A program made the position numbers and the translations under genes. 64,000 nucleotides of DNA, taken from assembly GCA_030848705.1 (NCBI GenBank), contig JAUIZM010000012.1, positions 3,033,001 through 3,097,000 on the forward strand, written 5' to 3'. Source of the DNA: Heracleum sosnowskyi. Lineage: Eukaryota > Streptophyta > Magnoliopsida > Apiales > Apiaceae. Every line of letters begins with the position of its first letter. Within the stretch, counting starts at the first letter, position 1. Of the stretch, positions 11,357 to 22,984 are shown piece after piece. Under the pieces are notes generated by a model. The model was not told where the DNA came from, ran no database searches, and was given only the letters and a program-made list of their open reading frames with translations.

Positions 11357-14300
11357 TTAAACATAATAGACTTTCAAATTTGAGGCATGCCAAGTCCTTG
11401 GCACCTCATGCCCTTCGAGGGTTTCTAGCTTGTACGAGCCTCGACCAAATACGTTCTTGACGCGATATGGTCCTTCCTAATTTGGGGCCAACTTGCCTTT
11501 TTGTCCAACTCCGGATGCCTCAATCTTTCGGAGGACTAAATCTCCTTGTCGAAAGAATCTCTCTTTAACCCTTAGGTTGTAATAGAAAGATGCTCGTTTC
11601 TGATGCTGAACTATCTTGGCATTTGCCTCATCTCTAATTTCATCAATCAAATCTAAGGCCAGCCTCAAGCCTTCCTCATTTGTTTCTGGCTCATAAGCCT
11701 CAATTCTTGGAGACGTGTGAGTAATCTCCACTGGAACCACTGCCTCTGCCCCATATGCCAACAGAAAGGGGGTAGCTCTAGTGGTGACTTTGCAGGTAGT
11801 ACGATATGCCCATAGTATGGGGAGCAATTCGTCCACCCAAGCGTTTCTGGAGCGTTCAACTCTTTTCTTCAGTCCATCTAGGATAATTTGATTTTCAACC
11901 TCAGCTTGCCCATTTGCTTGAGGATGGGCGACAGAAGTGAAGCGCAACTTGATATCGTTCTCATCACAATATTTCTTAAACTCATCGTTGTTAAACTGAG
12001 TTCCATTATTTGTGACCAAGATACGTGGAATCCCGTATCTGCATATCACATTTTCCCAGAAGAAATGCATCACTTGCTTGGTGGTTATCTTGGCTAATGG
12101 CTTAGCCTCAATCCACTTGGTGAAGTAGTCAATTGCTACTATCAAGAACTTTCGTTGTGCACTTGCCATTGAGAAAGGTCCAAGTATATCCATTCCCCAC
12201 ATGGCAAATGGAATTGGTGAGTTTATGGATGTCAATATCTCTGGTGGGTGCCTAACCACTGGTGCATGCTTCTGGCACCTTTCACATTTCTTCACGTATC
12301 TTTTAGCATCTACTAGCATGCTTGGCCAGTAGAAACCTAGACGAGTGATCTTATGGGCAAGGGCTCTGCCCCCCAAGTGCTGCCCACAAATTCCTTCATG
12401 TACTTCCTTCAGGGCCAATTCTGCCTCTTGAGGTCTCAAACATTTCAGATATGGAATGATGAAAGACTTCTTGTATAGGATTCCCTCAATCAGGGTATAA
12501 CTTAGTGCTCTCACATACAGCTTTCGTGCTTCTGAAGTGTCGTTGGGTAACCACCCAGTTTCCAGATGAGCCTTGATGGGATCTATCCAACAACTAGCAA
12601 CATCAATGGGTGGTACCAACTTTCCTTTGATGCTTGGGGTCCTCAGGACTTGGAAGTCTACACTCCCTGCATAGTTTTCAATTTCGGAAGAAGCAAATTT
12701 AGACAAGGCATCAGCCTTCATGTTTTCTTCCCTTGGAATGTGCTCTACATAGCATTCGTCGAACTGAGTCATGATGGCCTTGACAAGTTTCAAGTACTTG
12801 GTCATGACTTCATATCTGGCCTCAAATTCCCCATTTACTTGGGAAACCACTAGCCTCGAATCTCCACATACTTTCAGAGTTTTAACTCTCAAGGCTCTAG
12901 CCAGACCTAAGCCAGCTATCAGAGATTCATATTCAGCCTCATTGTTTGTCGTTGGGAAGTCAAGTTTTAGTGCATACTCTATGAGAAATCCATCAGGACT
13001 TTGTAGCACTAAACCGGCTCCACTTGATTTTGTTTTTGATGCTCCATCAAAATAGAGCACCCAATATTCTTTGAAATCCATCTCTTGATCTTTCTCATCC
13101 TCCACTATTACTTCCTGCCCCCCGACTTCTTGGTTGTCAATGGTACATTCAACCATGAAGTCAGCGAGTGCTTGAGCTTTTATGGTCGTTTGAGGCTTAT
13201 ACTTGATGTCGAATTCGCCCAATTCAATGGCCCATTTGATCAATCTTCCACGGACTTGAGGGCTATGTAAGATGTTTCTCAGAGGTTGATCAGTCAAGAC
13301 CTCTATCTTGTGAGCCTAGAAGTACGGGCTTAGCTTTCTTGAGGCCATTATCAAGGCTAAGGCAAACTTCTCAATAGTTGAGTAGTTTATTTCTGCCCCA
13401 TGTAGAATCTTACTCACATAGTAGATGGGTTTCTGAACCTTCAATTCTTCTTTTACCAAAACGGCTCCAAGGGCTGTGCTAGAAACCGCCAAGTACAAAT
13501 AGAGAATTTCCCCTGGCTTGGGATTTGCCAACAGTGGTGCCTCAACCATGTATTTCTTCAGGGCCTCAAAGGCCTCTTGGCTCTCCGTTGTCCATTCAAA
13601 ATTTTTCACGTTCTTGAGTGCTTTGAAGAAAGATAAGCACTTCTCTCCTGACTTGGAGATAAATCTTCCCAATGCTGCCACTCTTCCCGTTAGTTTTTGG
13701 ACATCCTTGACAGTCTTTGGTGGTTCCATGTCTAGAATTGCTTTGATTTTGTCGGGATTGGCCTCGATTCCTCTCTTGGAAACCATTAGGCCTAAAAACT
13801 TTCCCGAGCCTACATCAAAGGCACACTTAGTTGGATTCAACATCATCTTGTGGTGCCTTAGCACTTCAAATGCCTCTCGGAGGTGCTCAATGTGATCGGC
13901 CTTATCGAGGCTCTTGACTAACATGTCATCTACGTAGACCTCCATGGTTTTTCCAATTAGGTGTCCAAAAATTTTGTTCACCAATCTTTGGTAGGTTGCC
14001 CCTGCATTCTTAAGTCCAAATGCCATGACTAGATAACAGAAAACACCAAAGTCAGTGATGAATGATACCTTGGAGATGTCATCCTTGTGCATTTTGATTT
14101 GGTTCTATCCACTGAAGCCATCCATGAAGCTGAGCATCTCGTGTCCAGCTGTAGCATCTATTAATGCATCAATCCTTGGTAATGGAAAACAATCCTTATG
14201 ACATGCATCATTCAAGTCAATGAAGTCTACACACATCCTCCATTTTCCATTGGCCTTTTTGACCATTACGGGGTTAGCCAACCATTCCGGGAATTGTATC

Positions 14301-14902
14301 TCTTCAATGAATCCGGCCTCTAGAAGTTTTTCAACTTCTTGTTTAATGGCCTCTTGCCTTTCTGGAGCAAAATTTCTCTTCTTTTGTTTCACCGTCTTTC
14401 TTTCAGGATCCACATTCAACTTGTGAGTTATCAATTGGGGATCAATCCCTGGCATGTCAACCGTTGTCCAAGCAAAAACGTCATTGTTCTCTTGAAGAAA
14501 AGATATGAGCTTGCTTTTCAATGGCTCAGGTAGTAGTGCCCCGACATAAGTCACCTTCTCCGGTTCACCAGGGACTAAGGGAATTGGGATTAAATCCTCA
14601 GCTGGTTTCCCTCTTCGGTCCTCATTGTCGTCAGTATCCATGTCTTCAATTGGGAGAACTTGCCCCCCGATTCCATCAGGCCTTAACTCGGCTAAATAAC
14701 AACTTCTAGCCATCTTTTGGTCTCCTCGTTCTTCACCAATCCTATTCCTCGGTGTATGGGCCCGAGTAATCTTGAACGAAAGGGGTCTGGCGAGTTTGTT
14801 GATTTTGGGGTCCCGGACCTTGAATATAATGGGGCACATATGCCTCATGGTAGATTGGATTAGTTCCACTACCGCCCGCCATGGGTCGAGGGGGCATGCC
14901 AT
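11357..14902 (-). pseudogene. Gypsy 1 pol: RT, RNase H, integrase
   Basis: One former reading frame with three in-frame TAG stops at 14105-14107, 13316-13318 and 11477-11479; the natural TAA end is at 11357-11359. RT: FPEWLANPVMVKKANGKWRM (about 14260-14320), the conserved VDF.DLN block, and the YVDD active site near 13930. RNase H: YFDGASKTKSSGAG, NNEAEYESLIAGL and a GDS block near 12870-13060. Integrase: HHCC finger with CERCQKH (about 12260-12285), core with WGMDILGP (first Asp), VTNNGTQF near 12000 where the second catalytic Asp is Asn, and the Glu in NGQAEVEN. Each stop fits a C-to-T or similar single-base change of a conserved codon. Dead for both translation and integration. Confidence 0.9.
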
Positions 14903-15232
14903 AGCTTAGCATCCCCAAAGTCTGATTCACGTATTGAGGAAGATCAGTAGTATGGAGTTGAAGGCTTCTCGGTGCATTCATGATGAGTGGAGAAGTCGAG
15001 ATTGGTTGCTAGTGAACGGTCTCTTGTGGATTAGATCCATGAATGACCATCTGAGGGGATTCGTCCCTTCAACCGAAATTGGGATTTCCGGTCCTTGAGT
15101 GTTGGTGGGGATATTCGTCCCTTGAGTGCCATTAGTTGGCGGTGGTTGATTTCCGTGAGTATCAGCCTCAGAGGTGACAGGGCGATCCTCAGGAGTTTGA
15201 GTATCTCGAGCTGTTCTTCGTGTGTTTGCCAT
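14742..15232 (-). pseudogene. Gypsy 1 gag remnant
   Basis: The ATG at 15230-15232 lies a few bases inside the primer site and opens a Pro/Thr-rich, low-complexity N-terminus (MANTRRTARDTQTPEDRP...) that ends at 14978. A second frame, 14742-14981, continues with another Pro/Gly/Gln-rich segment. The Gag core domain, zinc knuckle and protease are absent: within about 150 bp the sequence passes into the protease-RT linker upstream of RT. This is an internal deletion of probably more than 2 kb, judged from the layout of Gypsy 2. Confidence 0.7.
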
Positions 15233-15243
15233 GGTTGATGTTG

Positions 15244-15265
15244 TCTTCCCACAAACGACGCCAAA
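15244..15265 (-). promoter_or_regulatory. Primer-binding site of Gypsy 1
   Basis: On the minus strand TTTGGCGTCGTTTGTGGG lies directly next to the 5' LTR. It resembles the TGGCGCCGTTGYCGGGGA type of primer site used by Athila/Tat elements. Exact tRNA not assigned. Confidence 0.7.
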
Positions 15266-15962
15266 TGTTGTGGAATAAAATCTGAGCTTACGAATTTAAT
15301 GCGAGGGTTTAATGAGCTTCGAGCTTTTATGGCTGCACTTGTGTTTCGAGACTAAATCGGTCCTCACAAGATGCCTACGTATCTCAATTCGTTATTGAGA
15401 ATCAAGCCAAAGACGTAGTTCTTGGTGTTGCCCTCGGGGCTATGGCGGCAGGGGCACACCAAGGACGTAGTGACTTGTATGTCCTTATTCGAGGATGAAG
15501 TCTAAAACGTAGTTCTAGGGGTGCCTTTATGGCTTGTTGCGCCTTCGAGGCGTTGTGACGTATGGAGCTGTGCCCAAAATGTGACGTATGGAGTTGTGTC
15601 CAAAACGTAGTTCTGATTGTAGGATCAAGGTCCTTATATAGGCGTCTAGAGCCGAGTATTTATGGTATGTTTAGGAGTCTTAGCGAATAAGTCTCCTTTT
15701 TGATATTGGATAAACATTGTATTTCTTGCTGGAGAATTCGTTTCCTTGTTGATAAAGGCTATGACTCATTAATTACCTTTAATTGGGATTCCGGATCTTT
15801 CTTTGATGAATTTACCATATTTTGGACTCTTTTTATGAGCTGTATATTTTCCCTATTCATTAATTACGAAATTAATGAATAATTAGGGTGTCGGGCCTTA
15901 AATATCGGTCTTTCCATTGACTTGTCAATTATATTTCTATAATTACTTTTCTGACCATATCA
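15266..15962 (-). repeat. Gypsy 1 LTR (5' in element orientation)
   Basis: 697 bp, the same length as its partner at 8978-9674 and about 98% identical by eye. Followed by ATATA, one arm of the target duplication, and then by the rest of the Copia LTR. Confidence 0.93.
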
Positions 15963-15967
15963 ATATA

Positions 15968-16265
15968 GTACACACAGTTGCTCTATCGATTACGAGATAA
16001 GACCAAATCAATTACACAACATTGATACATATCCTAACCGACAGCTACATTCCTATAAACTAGGAACCGACAAATCATCTTTCCTTATATTTCTGAACTC
16101 GATAGTTATCCTGAAGTAGTAATCCTGATCAGCTTACAGTCCTGATGATAATACTGATCACAGTCCTGATAGCAATCCTGATATTGACACTCGTGCAATA
16201 CTGATGACGTCAGCAATCCTGATCAGTAGTCCAGATCCTAACGATAATTGAATCATGATCTAACA
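15968..16265 (-). repeat. Copia 5' LTR, part 2 (outer end)
   Basis: Continuation of the LTR that begins at 8754. It shares the GTACACACAGTTG context and contains several CCTGAT/ATCCTGATCAG direct repeats (16110-16230). It ends ATCTAACA, which on the minus strand gives the expected TGTTAGAT start. Joined length about 522 bp. Confidence 0.65.
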
Positions 16266-16484
16266 ATTTTGGATTGAGATAGTAAAATAATTTGATCGGA
16301 CGGATACTCGATCCAAAATTTGAAAATTTGAATTTATCAAACCCGATTTTTTGAATTTATATTTGGATTTAATTTTTAAACCCAAAAATATTTGAATTTG
16401 GATTTTATACATACCGATCCGTAATCCAACCCGAAAACCGAAACCCGATTAAAACCCGATCTGAATTTGAAACCCTAAAAGTAC

Positions 16485-16534
<50 letters not shown>

Positions 16535-17370
16535 TTACAATATTATTATAAGCAAAACATAGAATAATAAGTCGGTTGTCAATTTGATCTGCTAAAGTTC
16601 TTTAATATAATTAATAAATTTAGCAGATTAAAATAATTTAAACAAATTCGAGCCATTGTTTTTCATACTTTAGTGAAGTATTTCTCCTAATTCAAGTGCA
16701 AACACATTTTATATAAAATTTAATACAACCAATAAGTTGAATGATCGTCGATAATGAAATTTAGTATGTTTTACGTTTATATTGTGCTAAATAAAACATA
16801 TGCAACCCTATCTTATATTCCTAATTTTGGAAAAAATACTTTAATTATCATATTTTATAATTTTGGTTAGGCATATAAATTAATTTTTTTTTAATTTTTA
16901 TTATTTTTAAGGTATCCGATTGAAACTCAAACTCGAACAAAAATTCGATAAAACCCGACGAATTGGGTTTGGATTTACATTTTACATATCCGAACCCGAA
17001 CCCGAACATAACCGAAATATAACGGGTAGGGTTTGAATTTTAAGAAATCCGAACCGATCCAACCCGATTGTCATCCCTAATTTTAGAATCACGTATATGT
17101 TTGATACTCTAGAGGGAAGATGGATACGAAAGACGGGAATCATTTTATTTCTACTATTTTTATTTATATTTAAGCATTTAATTATAATTTTTTAACACAA
17201 AATAAATCAATGAAGCAAAAATATGTTAAATAATAATTAATATTTTAAAATAATTAAAATTAATAACTAGCTCAAAAATATTTTGAATCAAATATGTTAA
17301 TTCAACCTCCACTTCACGAACCAAACGACCCCTAATAAGATCAACATATTATTAGAACCTTACTTAAGAG
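16266..17370. other. Intergenic DNA with degenerate CCGAACC repeat
   Basis: AT-rich, no gene. A (TA)n microsatellite of about 38 bp lies at 16491-16528. On both sides are dispersed AACCCGA / CCGAACCC motifs (16290-16470 and 16910-17070). The right edge near 17080 reads GATTGTCATCCCTA; read from the other strand this (TAGGGATGACAAT) resembles the terminus of hAT-like miniature elements. The left end is not found, probably removed where the Copia element lies. Confidence 0.5.
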
Positions 17371-17935
17371 CAGTGTTCTAAAAATCGGCGATTAATCGCT
17401 AGACGATGGGCCACCGAACTGATTAAGCGAAAATCGGTCAATTAATCGTTTTTTCATAAAAACGATCAAAAATCGGCTGAATCGGTCAAAAATTGGATTA
17501 ATCGGTCAAAAATCGGGCTAATTATTAAAAAATAGTTAGAATAAAAAAAATAATAAAAAATTTAAAAGGTAGAAACTTGATTAAACAATAGGAAAAAAAC
17601 ATTATTTTTGTACATATAATTATAATTTTAGATGCCTAAATCGTATATTCTTAAGTTTTCCTCTTAAATTGATCTCTAATTGAAAAGTTAAACCTTCAAA
17701 ATTTTATTTATTAGAATTATATAACATTTTTAACATATTTGTATAAATATATGATAATAACATATGTTAATTAGTTGAAATAACGAAATAATTTTATAAT
17801 TGTATATAAAAAATATTATCAAATTTATTCTGATTAATGATCTGATTAATCATTTTGATTAATCCCTGATTACCCGATTAATCCCTGAACGGTGCCTTCA
17901 CCGATTAACTCCGATTCCCGCTTTTTACAACCCTG
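17371..17935. mobile_element. Nonautonomous hAT-like element (MITE-like)
   Basis: 565 bp. Left end CAGTGTTCTAAAAATCGGCG, right end (other strand) CAGGGTTGTAAAAAGCGGG: imperfect terminal inverted repeats. A perfect 8-bp target duplication, CTTAAGAG, lies at 17363-17370 and 17936-17943. The interior has many ATCGG / GATTAATC motifs and no coding capacity. The 8-bp duplication and CAG...CTG ends are the hallmarks of hAT elements. Confidence 0.92.
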
Positions 17936-17943
17936 CTTAAGAG

Positions 17944-18639
17944 ATATTATAACCGGTCTAATTATTTATAAATCATTCAAATTAAAATAATTAAAATACA
18001 TATATCTATTTAACTTAAACACATGCCCTGGACGTAATTTTTCAAAAATTTATCTCAACGAGGTTACTTATTTTAAAAATGTTTTATAGCCTAAAAAATT
18101 CATAACAAAAGTTAATATTAAGAAGATATAAAAGTATAGAAAACTATAAATATTAGAAACAATCATGATATATAAGTTAGTATATCTTAAATTACAAAAT
18201 GGAGAAATCTGTAAAACTGAAAATCGAAGCTAGCAATATATTGATACACATACAACTAACAATCAAAAAGAAAATTAAAATTTGCAACTTATATATTTAT
18301 GAGTTCTCTTTTAAAATATAAAAATAAATATTATATTTCTAATTTTTTTTTCTTTTGTATCTCTAAATATCTTCAACTCCCTTTTATTTTGTTCTTATAA
18401 AAAATAATTAATGCCCCAAAAAATTAATTTCATACAATGTCTCATTTAGCAATTTCACCAGCTCTGCAGGCTGTCAAGTGTCAATTAACCAAGTTTTAAA
18501 CTCTTTGACAAGCTCGATTTCAGGATATGTATTCATGTAGCTAGATAATAATGCATGCAGCAATTGGTCCATACATATGGGCCCTCCCTCTTTCATGCAC
18601 GTTGTTATGTACAAATTATAAAAATAAAATAAATAATAT
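17944..18639. other. AT-rich upstream region of GRP gene 1
   Basis: No gene recognised. The minus-strand ORF at 18474-18752 overlaps the promoter and leader of the gene at 18770 and has no family character, so it is treated as chance. Confidence 0.5.
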
Positions 18640-18769
18640 ATTATAAGTAATCCAGCTACAGTTAATTTTCCCGGCTCTATAAATAGAAGCTGAACAAACC
18701 TTTTCTTCTCACCATTCAGCTCTTCCATTTCACAGATATTAAGAAAATACATAGTTGAAATCGCTCAAT
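18640..18769 (+). promoter_or_regulatory. Core promoter and leader of GRP gene 1
   Basis: TATA box TATAAATA at 18678-18685, 85-92 bp before the ATG. The surrounding sequence, from GCTACAGTTAATTTTCCCG through CACCATTCAGCTCT, recurs nearly base for base before the second gene at 27640-27742, so it is either conserved or recently duplicated. Transcription probably starts around 18710. Confidence 0.75.
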
Positions 18770-19287
18770 ATGGGTTCCAAAATTTTCCTCTTACTAGGTC
18801 TGTCCATTGCTTTTGCTCTTCTCATTAGTTCAGAAGTTGCAGCTAGAGATTTAGCTGAGACTACTACTAAGCGTAAGTCTTAGAATACGAAGTCTTTTTT
18901 TGAATTTTTAGGCTTATATGCCTTACAAATATCTGTTCTCACACTTTAAGATAATTAACTCGCAACAATAATCTAACCAATTATGATAAATTTTAAATTG
19001 CAGCCGAGGGCTACCACGGAGGAGGTTACAACAACGGAGGAGGCTACCACAACGGAGGAGGAGGAGGCTACCACAACGGAGGAGGAGGAGGTTACCACAA
19101 CGGAGGTGGTGGCTACCACAACGGAGGTGGTGGCTACAACAATGGAGGAGGCTACCACAACGGAGGAGGCCATTACAATGGAGGAGGACACCACGGAGGT
19201 GGATGCTACCACTACTGTCATGGTAGGTGTTGTTCTGCAGCTGAAGAGGCAGCACTTAAGGCCACTGAAGTTAAGCCACAGAACTAG
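18770..19287 (+). CDS. Glycine-rich protein, secreted, Cys-rich C-terminus (gene 1)
   Basis: Two exons, 18770-18872 and 19004-19287, with a GTAAGT...TTGCAG intron of 131 bp in phase 1, giving 128 residues. Residues 1-25 form a signal peptide (MGSKIFLLLGLSIAFALLIS, likely cut after EVAA). Then comes a short acidic/Thr linker, a repeat region of about 65 residues built from GGGYHN and GGGYNN units, and a C-terminal tail with CYHYCHGRCC (CX3CX3CC) followed by an Ala/Glu/Lys-rich end. This matches the plant class of glycine-rich proteins with a Cys-rich tail, of which Arabidopsis GRP3 binds wall-associated kinase WAK1. An apoplastic or cell-wall role is inferred. The ATG is the first after the TATA box and starts the signal peptide. 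A polyadenylation-type AATAAA follows at about 19329. No defect seen. Confidence 0.9.
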
Positions 19288-19782
19288 AGAACTGCATGCG
19301 TTACTTGTATACTACTTGTATTTTGATGAATAAAATGCATGTCCGATCAAAATTGATGAATGTCATTGTTACGATGACATTCTGATCATTTTTGGTAGCC
19401 AGGCTTCTGATTTTCCTTGTAATCTTCGACTCATCGTAACGTCTACGTATGTATCTCTTTAAATATATTGGATGTGTTTGATGTTTTTCGACTCATTTCG
19501 CTATACAATATATGCACGTAGGCAATAGTACAGAGCAAAGATATAATATCATCAATTTTTTTTTCTAGTCAGGAGTTAATAAATCTTTTTTAATTATTTT
19601 TTACTGAAAATTGGGATAAAATTATTAAAATTTTCAATTCAATCCTGATTTCGACCTATATTCCATATATAGCCACGTTCACTCATATCTTGCAATCCTT
19701 TCGGTTTCTAAAATCAAGTGTACTCTCATCCTTTAGTTCTTGAATCATTTCCAAACGCTGTTGTGTAGATTTTAGGTTAGAA
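19288..19782. other. 3' flank of GRP gene 1
   Basis: Contains AATAAA at about 19329-19334. From about 19340 to 19490 it matches the 3' flank of GRP gene 2 (28435-28585), so the duplication that made the pair extended past the coding region. No other feature seen. Confidence 0.6.
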
Positions 19783-20000
19783 TCACTACAAGAACAACAA
19801 ACATTTTTAATTTTCAAATTTAATTGTAAATAACTGCTCGATCGGTTATGACAATTATTATTAACTATCATTTCCGATCATTTACAATTGGTCAAAAATG
19901 TGTTGATAAAAAATGAGCCGTCAATTGACACTCTAGTCGATTGGTTGGACAAATTTAAATACAATAAGACCCATACAGTCACAGACTCGCAGGTCCAAAA
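19783..20000. repeat. Dispersed repeat B, copy 1
   Basis: Matches 22335-22540. It begins with CACTACAAGAACAACAAAC, similar to the CACTA transposon terminus, and ends in the shared stretch around TTGACACTCTAGTCGATTGG. No protein-coding capacity. Possibly a fragment of a small CACTA-derived element, which is inference. Confidence 0.55.
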
Positions 20001-20395
20001 CGTTAACTCTCAATTAAATTATACAATTACTTAATTCAATGTACATCCGAAGTCAGCACATGTATCCCTTAAATTGTACAGATGAACAGTGCATTATTAT
20101 TGTCGGAGATTAGAACAAAATTATTTTCACTACGCCCATATATATGAAAACGTCTGGTAGGGTTAAAAATCGCTTGATTTCAGTACTAAAATGTAAAGCA
20201 AAGTTGACGTGGAAACCGGAAAATGTAACTAGAATTTATATGATATTGAAGTCAATACATTACCTAGGTCCTTGCGATATCAGTCCAGACTTTAACATCT
20301 GGCCTAACCCTATATGTATTCCTGAAATATGAAAACTTAAATGTTGATTGGTGGTTGTATCATGAAATTTCAAACTCCGATTAATGGCATTAAGG

Positions 20396-20816
20396 GGTCT
20401 GTTTGACAACGGGTTTATAAGCTAGCTCCGTAAAGTTTATTAGAGGTGTTTGTCAACCTAACTTAACTTATGACGTCAACTTATAACTTATATGTTGATA
20501 AGTTGAAGTTGAATGTTAATAATGGATACATTTTCCTGAACTTATTGACTTATTACTTGATTTTTTTTGTTTTTTAATATTTTATATTTTTACCTTTGTG
20601 TTTTTAAATATTTTTTTAATTTAAAATGCAAGTGTTGAAATCATTGTATTTAATAATTATTTTTTTTCAAATTTAATTTAGCAAACTCTTAACTAACTTA
20701 TAAGTAAATTTATCCAAACACTTGTATAAATTATAAGAATTCATCAACTTATCACTTATTTGACACTTACTCATTTTAAATTATAAATCAACTTTTTTGT
20801 AATATCCCAAACACGT
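20396..20816. mobile_element. Possible small DNA element (hAT- or Harbinger-like)
   Basis: Left edge GGGGTCTGTTTGACAACGGG and right edge, on the other strand, GTGTTTGGGATATTAC give a weak inverted match around TGTTTG. The interior is rich in ACTTATAAGT / CACTTATTTGACACTTA motifs typical of small plant elements. A related right edge occurs at about 63455-63530. No clear target duplication was found, so the boundaries are approximate. Confidence 0.4.
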
Positions 20817-20904
20817 ACAAGATTTCACTCCAAAAGTATATATTAATAACTTATTTTTTTCATTTTCGATAAGTGAATTGTAGTCTCATGATTCAAATAG
20901 TCCT

Positions 20905-21735
20905 TAAATTACACAATTACGACTGCAAATTTATTTAGTTTGAAAGCAAGATGAACGAACCAACCAACTTTTACGCCCCGGCCCCGGCTAGCTATATGGT
21001 TTGATTCCATGGATTTAAAAATTTAAGATTGGATACATTTGAAAAAGTATAATATGAATTAATTAGTGAAATATTAAGAATTGCAGGGTGGTTGAGAGTT
21101 GAGACTCGAGAGATCGAGATCGCGTCAAGTCCAATCCGAAGACCCACATTCTTAACTATCAGCTTATTCATTTTCAACTCACATCTAAGACCATTGATTA
21201 CAATTTACAAGGACAGAGAATATGCCTTATTCTATTTTCATTTCATTTTCCTTATTTGAGAGAAAACTTTAATATCATTTTTTTAAAATTTAACATCGAG
21301 GCCTATATTATCTAGTTGTATTTTGTAATTCAATTCATTATTTTTTTTCTTCTCTACACTACTTCGAGAGTTTTTTTTAACCATATTGTAATACATAACT
21401 AGCATCGACTTGGATATATATAATTGTTTTGTTACAATCTAGAAAAATGATAATGCCACTCCCTAATTTAGAATGAAAAATGCAAGAGTTTTTGAATTGA
21501 TTCCCGAAATTGTTCGTCAAAATTGATGTGTCACCTTTATAATTAGTCATTTTAAAAATATTAATATGAGATTAGCATACATATAAATATATAAATATAT
21601 ACATGTTCATAAATTCTAATGTGACACTTGATATACCACATTATTTAGGATAAAATTCAGGAACTGTTTCATGAACATAGTAATATCCATTTACAATTTC
21701 GTCAAAGACCCATGTGTATATAATCATGGCTGACT
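20905..21735. repeat. Low-copy repeat block A, copy 2 (partial)
   Basis: 20905-21060 matches 22587-22725, including GATGAACGAACCAACCAAC. 21060-21310 matches 1417-1670 and 22995-23270. 21545-21735 matches 1680-1830 more weakly. About 230 bp at 21311-21544 does not match the other copies. No gene. Confidence 0.75.
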
Positions 21736-22334
21736 ATTTCCGGCTCCTTCACACATGCTGGATTGATCACCGGTAAAAATTTGTTTTCAACAAGAAAGTT
21801 TAAAAAATGAAGTTGTAAATTTTAATTTTTTCTTTTCTATATTAAATTTGAACTATCCTAGTAGCCAAAATTTGAGAAAAAATAGTAAACGTAATTACGA
21901 AAAATTTTGGTCTAAAAATGATAACTAGACAAAATTTTTAGTTTATGTACACAGTTTTAGGAGTATAAAAAACATTCTTGTACATAATAATTTTTATTTT
22001 TCCGTGTTCCGCATTAAAATTCAAACTTTGTACTTTTATACGAGCCAAAATTATGAAAAAAATATTTTGTAGAACAATGATACTTTTAGGTCTGAAAATG
22101 ATAACAACAAAACTTTTATTCAAACAACAAACATGATAAACACACTTAGTAAAAATGCAAAAATAAACTCTGAAAAAGTTTGATGTGACTAGACATCTTT
22201 TTCATATACATTTGAGACAAATTATTTCTGAAAAAGATAATAATTAATACAAAGCATTAATTTTTTTTGGAAAAGATGAGTGGTAACTTAAAAAAATATA
22301 ACAATTGCGATTAATTTTCTGAAAAAAATGAGTG
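21736..22334. other. AT-rich intergenic DNA
   Basis: No gene or named element recognised. Two stretches near 21830-21950 and 22000-22130 resemble each other loosely (CCAAAATT..GAAAAAA, then GATAACAA.AAAACTTTT), which may be an old duplication. Confidence 0.4.
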
Positions 22335-22540
22335 ATCATTACAAGAACAATAGATATTTTTAATCATATAATTTGGTCATAAATGACCACTTGATTCGTT
22401 ATTACTAACCGTTATTTTTGACCATTTACAATTGATCAAAAATGTGTTAGTAAAAAATATCCGTTTTTCTTACGGTGAACTGTCAATTGACACTCTAGTC
22501 GATTGGTTGGACAAATTTAAATATAATAAAACCCAAAAAC
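22335..22540. repeat. Dispersed repeat B, copy 2
   Basis: Second copy of the segment at 19783-20000. It lies about 50 bp upstream of block A copy 3, whereas copy 1 lies about 900 bp upstream of block A copy 2. The shared order B then A suggests one larger duplicated unit. Confidence 0.6.
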
Positions 22541-22729
22541 CCATAAAATTTATTTTCATTTTTAATTATTTTCATTGTATAGTTTGTAATATACAATTAC
22601 GATTGCAAATTTATTTAGTTTGAAAGCAAGATGAACGAACCAACCAACTTTTACACCCCGGCGGCGGCTAGCCATATGGTGATTCGATGGATTTAAAAAT
22701 TTAAGATCGGATACATTGAAAAAGTATTA

Positions 22730-22984
22730 CTCCATCCGTTGCTAATTAGTTGTCACATTTGACTTTTGAATAGTCGAATTGATTAAATTTTAATCAAATA
22801 TTACATATACAATATAAATATAAAGTATAATAAAAATTATATCATTGTAAAGTATATTTAATCTACTTTAATATATTTTTTGATTTTATAAATTATATAA
22901 TTAAAACACGTAAATATTAGTTAAAAATTGATCATTTAAACCATTAAAAATTAAAATATGACTTCTAATTAGAGACGAATGGAG
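22730..22984. mobile_element. Stowaway-like MITE
   Basis: 255 bp between TA dinucleotides. Left end CTCCATCCGTTGCTAATTAG; right end on the other strand CTCCATTCGTCTCTAATTAG: inverted repeats of about 20 bp with three mismatches. The paralogous sites at about 1410 and 21050 read AGTATAA.. without the insertion, confirming TA as the target. TA duplication and CTCC ends are typical of Stowaway (Tc1/mariner) elements. Confidence 0.92.

Larger units (their letters stand above)
8978..15962 (-). mobile_element. Tat-like Gypsy retrotransposon 1, internally deleted
   Basis: A 6985-bp element with two 697-bp LTRs, a primer site, a polypurine tract and a 4-of-5-base target duplication (ATATG at 8973-8977, ATATA at 15963-15967). 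It sits in the LTR of the minus-strand Copia. Order on the minus strand: LTR, primer site, gag N-terminus, deletion of most of gag and all of protease, RT, RNase H, integrase, a 1.7-kb non-coding 3' region rich in CGACCTC repeats, polypurine tract, LTR. The pol has three premature stops and one catalytic substitution, so it is dead. The long 3' region and the RT and integrase style suggest the Tat lineage. Confidence 0.9.
6364..16265 (-). mobile_element. Truncated SIRE-like Copia element (minus strand), split by Gypsy
   Basis: Only the 5' half of this element survives: 5' LTR (8754-8977 plus 15968-16265), primer site at 8741-8753 and a decayed gag (about 6386-8706). The sequence stops near 6364-6390, just before protease, against the truncated plus-strand Copia. 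The LTR is interrupted by a complete Gypsy element at 8978-15962. SIRE-type affinity is inferred from the gag N-terminus (SEYPTWRVKMLMYLEATDP at about residue 17), the Met-tRNA primer site and the LTR edge, which resembles that of the element at 32593-43216. Confidence 0.75.

Noticed and set aside
11888..14709. Plus-strand ORFs opposite Gypsy 1 pol
   Set aside because: Complement of conserved RT, RNase H and integrase sequence; no independent protein features.
18474..18752. 92-codon minus-strand ORF near GRP gene 1
   Set aside because: It overlaps the TATA box and leader of gene 1 and has no family features. The equivalent region of gene 2 does not keep it.
18983..19333. Long ORFs rich in Thr/Glu or Val/Ser in other frames of the GRP genes, also at 27926-28364
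   Set aside because: They are other-frame readings of the Gly-codon repeats. The spliced frame with signal peptide and Cys-rich tail is the real one in both genes.
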